A stretch of 64,000 nucleotides of DNA from Cellvibrionaceae bacterium (GTDB lineage Bacteria > Pseudomonadota > Gammaproteobacteria > Pseudomonadales > Cellvibrionaceae), in the NCBI GenBank assembly GCA_021151695.1, contig JAGKWU010000005.1, positions 1-64,000 of the forward strand, given 5' to 3'. Below, one piece after another: positions 58,638 to 64,000 of this stretch. The notes beneath the pieces are model-generated. The model was not told the DNA's origin and searched no databases. It saw nothing but the letters and a program-made list of their open reading frames with translations. A program made the position numbers and the translations under genes. Position 1 is the stretch's first letter. Each line of letters begins with the position of its first letter.

Positions 58638-61600
58638 GTGACTTTCGTCGTTCGTATGACCTCAGTGCTGCGCCAGCTGGTGAAGTGGTTTTACTTCTCC
58701 TTCGCTATAGCTGCCATAGCCCTGGCGATAGTGGTGCAGGCGGGGCGCAGCTTTTCGCATTCGCTGGCCAAGTATCCCCAAGAGGTCAGCAACTACCTTT
58801 CCGATCAGCTCAACGCCAAGGTAACCATTGGGTCGCTCAGTGCGGAGTGGAATGGCCTCAAACCTATGGTGGATGTGCGCAACCTGCATATCGCCAGTCA
58901 GGGAATGGATGGCAAAGCCGGGCAGCAGATCATTGCTCTTGAGCGCGCCCAAATGCGCCTGGACTTGCTGGGAAGCCTGCGCCACCTGAGTCTGGTGTGG
59001 AGCGTGCTCCAATTGGACAAAGCTGAGCTTTCCTTTAGCCAGTCCCAGGATGGCGCCTGGCATGTGAACGGTATGCCGCGCCGGGCAGATAATCCCGGGC
59101 AGCCTCGCGCCGATCTCAATCCTCTCATTGATATGTCACTCCTGTCGCGCCGCATTGAATTCGGCCAAACCCAATTGCATTTCCAGTTTTTCTCCGGCGA
59201 CAAGGTCACCCTGAATTCGCCCCTGCTGCGCATGGAAAGCAGTGATGATTTCCATCGCCTGACACTGCAAGTTGATGTCGATAAGCAAAAGCGCGCCCTG
59301 TTTTTAGTGGCCGAAGGTAGGGGGGATCCGCGCGATCGTTCGCACTTCACCAGTAAAGGGTTTATCCAGCTTCAGCAGTTTCCTACGAGTAGCCCCATCG
59401 CGGCGACTACGGCATTTTTACTGCGCAATACCAATACCCGCATGCAGGGCGAGGGTAGCCTTGATGCGCGACTCTGGTTTACCAGTCGTCCGCAAAAAGA
59501 TGGCCTTGATGTAGCTGGCGAGTTGGGGATAGAGCGGCTTAATCTGCCGATACTGGAACGCAAGCTGGTGTTGGATAGTTTTACTTCCCAGGTGATGGGG
59601 CACTGGCTCTATTCCGGCCAGTGGGAATTGGGCCTGCAAAAGTTGGCGGCGACCGTCAATAACAATCGTATCGACAAGCTGAGCCTGGCCGCTGGTGCCG
59701 ACAGTATTACCGCACCTATCGTCTTGCGTACACCCAAGCTGGATCTGGAGCATCTGCAACAAACCCTCGACAGTGCGGGTGTATTGGGTGATGGCCGTTT
59801 ACGCGAAGTACTGAATACCCTCAGTCCACACGGAAATCTGCGCAACCTGCAGGTAGCTATTCCTATCCGCGACCCCAAAACCTGGGAGTTACAAGCTAAC
59901 CTCGACAAGGTGGGGGTGAATGCCTGGCAAGGTGTGCCGGCATTGCGCAAAGTGGATGGTTTTGTCTATGCCAACCAGCGCGGTGGTTTCGTGGATATCG
60001 ACAGCCGCGACGGTTTCAGCATGCATTACTACCCCACCTACAGTGCGCCAATGGAATACCAGCAGGCCCACGGTCAGGTTGCGTGGCATTTGTTGCCTGA
60101 GCAAAACCAGATTTACGTCAACAGTGGTGCGCTGGACTTTATCAACGGCGCTGAACAAGCTCACGGCTATATGTGGCTTTCGCTGCCCTGGCAGCGCAAC
60201 TCCGGCGATATAGATCTCTATCTCCAAATAGGCGCCAAACAACTTAACGCCAGCCTCTACAGCAAATACACTCCGGCGGTTTTGCCCCAGTCGCTGCTGC
60301 ATTGGTTGGAAGAGAGCATAGGCCCCAACAATGCTGGTCAGGTCAATCAAGTGGGATTCACCTATCGCGGCACACTCAACAGCCACAACCACGCCGCGCG
60401 CAGCCACCAGTTGTACCTGGATATGAGCCAGGCGCAGCTCAAATACCACCCTGAATGGCCGTCATTGGAAGGCATTGATGGACGTTTGCTGGTGAGCGAT
60501 GACGAAGTCTTCGCCAGCGTTGACCAAGCCCGTTTGTTTGATAGCCAGGTGCGCGATACCTGGGTGGAAGTCGCCCCAAACCCCGGTGGTAAAGGTGAGT
60601 TGCTCAAAGTGGATGGCTTGGTGGAAGGTGCTGCAGCGGATGGTTTACGGGTACTGCGCGAGACCATGCTGCGCCGCTACATCGGCAGCAATATGGATTC
60701 CTGGTCCTTCGATGGACATATGCAAACCCATGTAGATATTGCCGTACCTTTGGCGGGGGATGCGCCCGGTGCTGCCCAGCAGATAGATATTGACCTGCAG
60801 GCGCCGTATTTCGCGATGGGCAACCTCAATCTGGCCATGCGTGATGTCAATGGCCATATCAGCTATAACCAGGACACCGGCCTCGCCAGTGAAGGCTTGC
60901 AGGCAGTGCTCTTTGATGAGCCGGTAAAAGCGCTGCTCAGCACTAAAAAGCAGGGCGACGCCAGCCAGACACTGGTTGATGTCGATGGCGAAGTTACCGC
61001 GGGTAGCCTGGCCAAATGGAGCCAGCGTCCAGAAGCGCTCTTCCTCAATGGAAAAATTCCCTACAGCGCCCATGTGACGCTCAACCATCGCCCGGCCAAA
61101 CCTGCAATTGCAACGGATACGCCGGAAAAATCCCCTGACTCCTCTGCGCCCTATGCAGTAGTCAAAGTCACCAGCCAGCTCGCCGGTGTCAGTGTGGATT
61201 TGCCTGCGCCCTACGGTAAATCGGCTGAACTCGAACGCCCACTGGTATTCAGTATGGCCATGCGCGACCAAACTTCCCTGGTCGAAGTCAATTACGGTGA
61301 TAACCTCCACTCATTGTTCGAGCTGGATCCGCATCAGAACAATAAGTTGCTCAATGCCAATATAGCGCTGGATAGTGAAGCCAGGCTGAGTGAGGCACCG
61401 CTGTTTCTGGTAAGCGGCCAACTGCCATCCATCGATATAGATCTCTGGCACAAAGTCCTGCAGCGCTATTGGGATTTCGGTGCACAGTTGGCTGCTGATA
61501 AGCCGGCAGCTCCGTCGGCTCCCGTGGATAACACGCTGATTGCTGGTCTACCTTTCCGCGCGCGGGTGCAGTTGGGCGAGTACGATGTGGGCCCGCTCCA

Positions 61601-62756
61601 TTTGACCGATATTGCGGTGGAGGCAGAGCCTTTGGCGGACGCCTGGAAAATCCAGTTCATCAATCCCACCGCGACGGGCAAAGTGTATTTGCCGAACGAC
61701 ACCACCAGACCTTTGCAAATTAACCTGCAGAGTCTGAAGCTCACCAGTGCACTTCTGGGTGTAGAACCGGAAGCTGGCACCACCCCGGAGGACGTTAAAC
61801 CTCGCGGCCCCAGCCTGGACCCACGCAGTTTGCCTAACGCCAGTATCAGCGTGGATGCGCTCTATATGGATGGTAGCAACTATGGCAACTGGTCGCTGCA
61901 GATGCATCCCACTGCTCAGGGTGCAGTGTTTGAAAATATTCACGGCAGCGTGCGCGGTGTGACTATCAATGGCGCCGACAGCGAAATTGAAGGTGCGCGC
62001 ATGGAGTGGAATCTGGGTGATGCAGGTGCAAATACCCATTTCACAGGTTCATTGGCCGCCACGGATTTGTCGGAAGTCCTCAAGCAGTGGCAAAAGCCGG
62101 ATACCATCGAAAGCAAAAATGCGCGCTTCCGCGCTGACGTTAGCTGGGCGGGCGACCCACAGGATTTCGCGCTTAAAAAGCTGCGCGGCGATATGAATAT
62201 CTGGGTCGAAAAAGGGCGCTTCAAACGTAACCCCGGTGCTGGCAGTGACGGTTTCCTGCGCTTGATGGCCATACTTAACTTCGACTCCCTGGCGCGTCGC
62301 CTGCGTTTGGATTTCTCCGACCTCTACCAGAGCGGCTTGGCCTACGATCAGATCAGCGGCAAAGTAAGTTTCGAACCGGGCACTATGACCTTCAGTGAGC
62401 CCTTAATGGTGATCAGTCCCTCCAGTCGCCTGCAGATGATGGGCAAGCTGGATCTGGAGCACGAGCGCATCAATACCCGTTTGGTAGCAACCCTGCCGGT
62501 GGTAGGTAATTTCACATTCTTCACTGCACTGGTGACTGGCTTGCCGGCGGCAGCGGGGATTTATGTGGTAAGCAAGCTGTTCAAGAAGCAAGTCGATCAG
62601 GCAACCAGCATAAGCTACAGCATCAAGGGCAGCTGGGATGATCCCCAGATGAGCTTTGATCGCCTGTTTGAAAGCGAGGAGAGCCTGCGCGAGAGTGTTA
62701 ACGGTGAGGAAGATAAAGCTAAACCGAAACCGCGACGACGAACGCGCAAAGGCTAA
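58638..62756 (+). CDS. yhdP: YhdP family AsmA-like protein
   Basis: A 1372-residue protein (1266 in E. coli) anchored by an N-terminal membrane helix (WFYFSFAIAAIALAIVVQAG). The long periplasmic body is mostly beta, of the AsmA/TamB bridge type thought to carry phospholipids to the outer membrane. The C-terminal part has MNIWVEKGRFKRNPGAGSDG, FLRLMAILNFDSLARRLRLD and the YhdP-like SYSIKGSWDDPQMSF. It ends with a basic tail. The start is GTG at 58638; an ATG six codons later is possible. It follows rng as in E. coli, but tldD, which follows there, is absent. Confidence 0.92.
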   Translation: MTFVVRMTSVLRQLVKWFYFSFAIAAIALAIVVQAGRSFSHSLAKYPQEVSNYLSDQLNAKVTIGSLSAEWNGLKPMVDVRNLHIASQGMDGKAGQQIIALERAQMRLDLLGSLRHLSLVWSVLQLDKAELSFSQSQDGAWHVNGMPRRADNPGQPRADLNPLIDMSLLSRRIEFGQTQLHFQFFSGDKVTLNSPLLRMESSDDFHRLTLQVDVDKQKRALFLVAEGRGDPRDRSHFTSKGFIQLQQFPTSSPIAATTAFLLRNTNTRMQGEGSLDARLWFTSRPQKDGLDVAGELGIERLNLPILERKLVLDSFTSQVMGHWLYSGQWELGLQKLAATVNNNRIDKLSLAAGADSITAPIVLRTPKLDLEHLQQTLDSAGVLGDGRLREVLNTLSPHGNLRNLQVAIPIRDPKTWELQANLDKVGVNAWQGVPALRKVDGFVYANQRGGFVDIDSRDGFSMHYYPTYSAPMEYQQAHGQVAWHLLPEQNQIYVNSGALDFINGAEQAHGYMWLSLPWQRNSGDIDLYLQIGAKQLNASLYSKYTPAVLPQSLLHWLEESIGPNNAGQVNQVGFTYRGTLNSHNHAARSHQLYLDMSQAQLKYHPEWPSLEGIDGRLLVSDDEVFASVDQARLFDSQVRDTWVEVAPNPGGKGELLKVDGLVEGAAADGLRVLRETMLRRYIGSNMDSWSFDGHMQTHVDIAVPLAGDAPGAAQQIDIDLQAPYFAMGNLNLAMRDVNGHISYNQDTGLASEGLQAVLFDEPVKALLSTKKQGDASQTLVDVDGEVTAGSLAKWSQRPEALFLNGKIPYSAHVTLNHRPAKPAIATDTPEKSPDSSAPYAVVKVTSQLAGVSVDLPAPYGKSAELERPLVFSMAMRDQTSLVEVNYGDNLHSLFELDPHQNNKLLNANIALDSEARLSEAPLFLVSGQLPSIDIDLWHKVLQRYWDFGAQLAADKPAAPSAPVDNTLIAGLPFRARVQLGEYDVGPLHLTDIAVEAEPLADAWKIQFINPTATGKVYLPNDTTRPLQINLQSLKLTSALLGVEPEAGTTPEDVKPRGPSLDPRSLPNASISVDALYMDGSNYGNWSLQMHPTAQGAVFENIHGSVRGVTINGADSEIEGARMEWNLGDAGANTHFTGSLAATDLSEVLKQWQKPDTIESKNARFRADVSWAGDPQDFALKKLRGDMNIWVEKGRFKRNPGAGSDGFLRLMAILNFDSLARRLRLDFSDLYQSGLAYDQISGKVSFEPGTMTFSEPLMVISPSSRLQMMGKLDLEHERINTRLVATLPVVGNFTFFTALVTGLPAAAGIYVVSKLFKKQVDQATSISYSIKGSWDDPQMSFDRLFESEESLRESVNGEEDKAKPKPRRRTRKG

Positions 62757-62757
62757 A

Positions 62758-62790
62758 TAAAAAAGGCGACCCAAGGTCGCCTTTTTTATT
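62758..62790. terminator. Bidirectional terminator between yhdP and darP
   Basis: AAAAAAGGCGACC-CAA-GGTCGCCTTTTTT, with A and T runs on either side, serves both converging genes. Confidence 0.92.
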
Positions 62791-62807
62791 GCCTGCAAGC
62801 CAGGTTA

Positions 62808-63326
62808 TTAATCCTGGGCTTCCATCTGTTCGCGAATAAAAGAGAAGAGTTTGCGCGCACTCTTGGGTGGTTGGTTTTCCTCGCGCTCCTTTTGGGCGGC
62901 ACGTTGCAATTGGCGCAACTGTTGTACATCTATGCCTGGGCAGGAGGTAACCAGATTCTGGAAAGCGGCTTTATCACCCTCAATCAAGAGATCGCGGTAG
63001 CGCTCTATCTGGTGTTGGCGATGGATATGTTGATCGTTGCGCGCCTGGAGTTTTTCCACGGCGGCCTGGATTTCCTCGTGGTTGGTCTCGCGCATAAGGC
63101 GGCCGATAAACTGCAGTTGGCGGCGGCGGCCTTCGCGGTGTGGCAGCTTGCGGGCCAGGTGGATGGCATCCAGCAACTTTTCGTCGCAGGGAACCGTGGC
63201 CAGCTGTTTGTCATTCATCTCTACCAGCTGTTCGCCCAGCTCCTGCAGCGCAGTCATCTCACGCTTAACTTGAGATTTGCTCTTGATGTAGTCGTTGGGG
63301 TTAATGTCGTCGTATTGGTAGACCAT
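62808..63326 (-). CDS. darP: Ribosome-associated protein DarP (YjgA)
   Basis: A 172-residue protein (183 in E. coli) of the DUF615 family that helps late 50S assembly. Motifs: SKSQVKREMTALQELGEQLV, LHLARK-like AIHLARKLPHREGRRRQLQF, IGRLMRE and the C-terminal ARKLFSFIREQ. The ATG at 63326 (MVYQYDDINP) is preferred over the open frame to 63422, because it aligns with the family start. In pseudomonads this gene sits between tldD and pmbA; neither is here. Confidence 0.93.
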   Translation of the reverse strand: MVYQYDDINPNDYIKSKSQVKREMTALQELGEQLVEMNDKQLATVPCDEKLLDAIHLARKLPHREGRRRQLQFIGRLMRETNHEEIQAAVEKLQARNDQHIHRQHQIERYRDLLIEGDKAAFQNLVTSCPGIDVQQLRQLQRAAQKEREENQPPKSARKLFSFIREQMEAQD

Positions 63327-63448
63327 AGTAGTGCCGGTTAAAACTGGGTGAAAAAAGGGCGCACAGGGTAGGTGAATCGGGCACAAATAACAATCAGTTT
63401 GCGAGTTCTGGTAGTCAACCACCAGGGATACGGCAGCGAAACTGCCGT

Positions 63449-63718
63449 TTATTCATCCTCTTCGAAGCGCGCTTCAATCAATAAGCGAATGGCCTCCATG
63501 GCAGGGGCTTCGTCATCACCTTCAGTGGAAACCTCCAGATCAGTGCCTTGGGTAGCCGCCAGCAACATCAATGACATAACGCTCTTTGCATCAATCCAGC
63601 TGCCGTTGGTGCGCGCCTGGGTGCGGCAGCCAAATTGGGCCGCCGTAGTGGCAAACTTGGCCGCTGCCCGGGCGTGCAGGCCACGTTTGTTAATAATTTT
63701 GATGGTCTCAGTCAACAT
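63449..63718 (-). CDS. ptsO: HPr-like phosphocarrier NPr
   Basis: An 89-residue HPr-fold protein of the nitrogen phosphotransferase system, receiving phosphate from PtsP and passing it to PtsN. The phospho-His15 is in NKRGLHARAAAKF, and SVMSLMLLAATQGTDLEV is the regulatory-Ser region. The ATG at 63718 is 2 bases after the rapZ stop; a TTG two codons earlier overlaps that stop. The acidic C terminus (EARFEEDE) fits NPr. It pairs with rapZ, as in rpoN clusters. Confidence 0.95.
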   Translation of the reverse strand: MLTETIKIINKRGLHARAAAKFATTAAQFGCRTQARTNGSWIDAKSVMSLMLLAATQGTDLEVSTEGDDEAPAMEAIRLLIEARFEEDE

Positions 63719-63720
63719 AA

Positions 63721-64000
63721 TCAATTTTTCTTGTGTTTATGAATGTCCCTGTGCCTGACCTGCACATCGTGAAACTTGCCGGCAAAGAATTTTTGCAGAC
63801 GTTCAGTCAGGTACACAGAGCGATGCTGGCCACCGGTACAACCCACCGCAATGGTGATATAGCTGCGGTTGTTGGCTTGGTAGCGCGGTAGCCAGCGCGT
63901 CAGGTAATTTTCAATATCGCCGTACATTTCACTCACGGCCTCCTGCTCCTCCAGAAAATCCACCACGTCTTTGTCCATGCCCGTGAGTGGGCGCAGATTA
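63721..64000 (-). CDS. rapZ: RapZ, 3' end only
   Basis: The C-terminal part of the RNase adapter / P-loop protein RapZ (YvcJ family); the gene runs out of the window on the right. Visible: LRPLTGMDKDVVDFL at the window edge, WLPRYQANNRSYITIAVGCT, GCTGGQHRSVYLTERL and the basic end RHRDIHKHKKN. About 93 of the usual 284 residues are inside. The first visible Met is internal, not the start. Confidence 0.95.
   Translation of the reverse strand, partial: NLRPLTGMDKDVVDFLEEQEAVSEMYGDIENYLTRWLPRYQANNRSYITIAVGCTGGQHRSVYLTERLQKFFAGKFHDVQVRHRDIHKHKKN

Overview
The window looks like the chromosome of a cellulolytic gammaproteobacterium close to Cellvibrio (inference). The housekeeping genes and their order are of the pseudomonad/Cellvibrionaceae type. 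A secreted GH9 cellulase carries CBM3, CBM10 and CBM2 modules joined by long serine linkers, the style described for Cellvibrio japonicus plant-cell-wall enzymes. No rRNA, tRNA, CRISPR array, phage or insertion sequence with a transposase was recognised.

Layout: 1-1750 holds rpsB (its first bases lie outside the window) and tsf. 1781-10574 is a block of about 9 kb between tsf and pyrH, genes that are adjacent in E. coli. It holds an Anr/Fnr-type oxygen regulator, hemN with a perfect Anr box, an orphan DUF4157 (eCIS core domain) protein, the GH9 cellulase and a periplasmic binding protein. 10748-27911 is a long co-directional envelope and lipid run: pyrH-frr-uppS-cdsA-dxr-rseP-bamA-skp-lpxD-fabZ-lpxA-lpxB-rnhB-(small ORF)-dnaE. 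A GT4 glycosyltransferase and wecE sit between dnaE and accA (27993-31781).

31975-50457 is the accessory region. It contains a papain-like peptidase and a peptidoglycan-binding-domain protein that share a promoter element, and ygiQ. A FIST sensor gene and a soluble PAS histidine kinase form a probable operon. A secreted caspase-like DUF6345 protein is followed by a secreted partner. A PEP-CTERM esterase-like/phytase-family protein, small secreted or anchored proteins, fsr with a divergent AraC regulator, DUF2971, DUF3820-yciH and a beta-lactamase-fold hydrolase complete it. 50459-53430 holds slyX and a PAS-GGDEF-EAL protein. 53650-62756 is mreB-mreC-mreD-maf-rng-yhdP. The right edge holds darP (yjgA), ptsO and the 3' part of rapZ on the minus strand.

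Main points for a second look: (1) mreC seems to start at an AUU codon with a well-placed Shine-Dalgarno, behind a hairpin that follows mreB; (2) a C(4)ATTTG(3) dyad lies at identical distance from the -10 of the papain-like gene and of the peptidoglycan-binding gene; (3) the DUF6345 protein has a caspase-like His/Cys pair and a possible trans-acting partner; (4) the orphan DUF4157 protein has a C-terminal domain with amidoligase-like acidic motifs; (5) a family of inverted-repeat elements occurs at three intergenic loci; (6) a double LacI-type palindrome lies between divergent genes.
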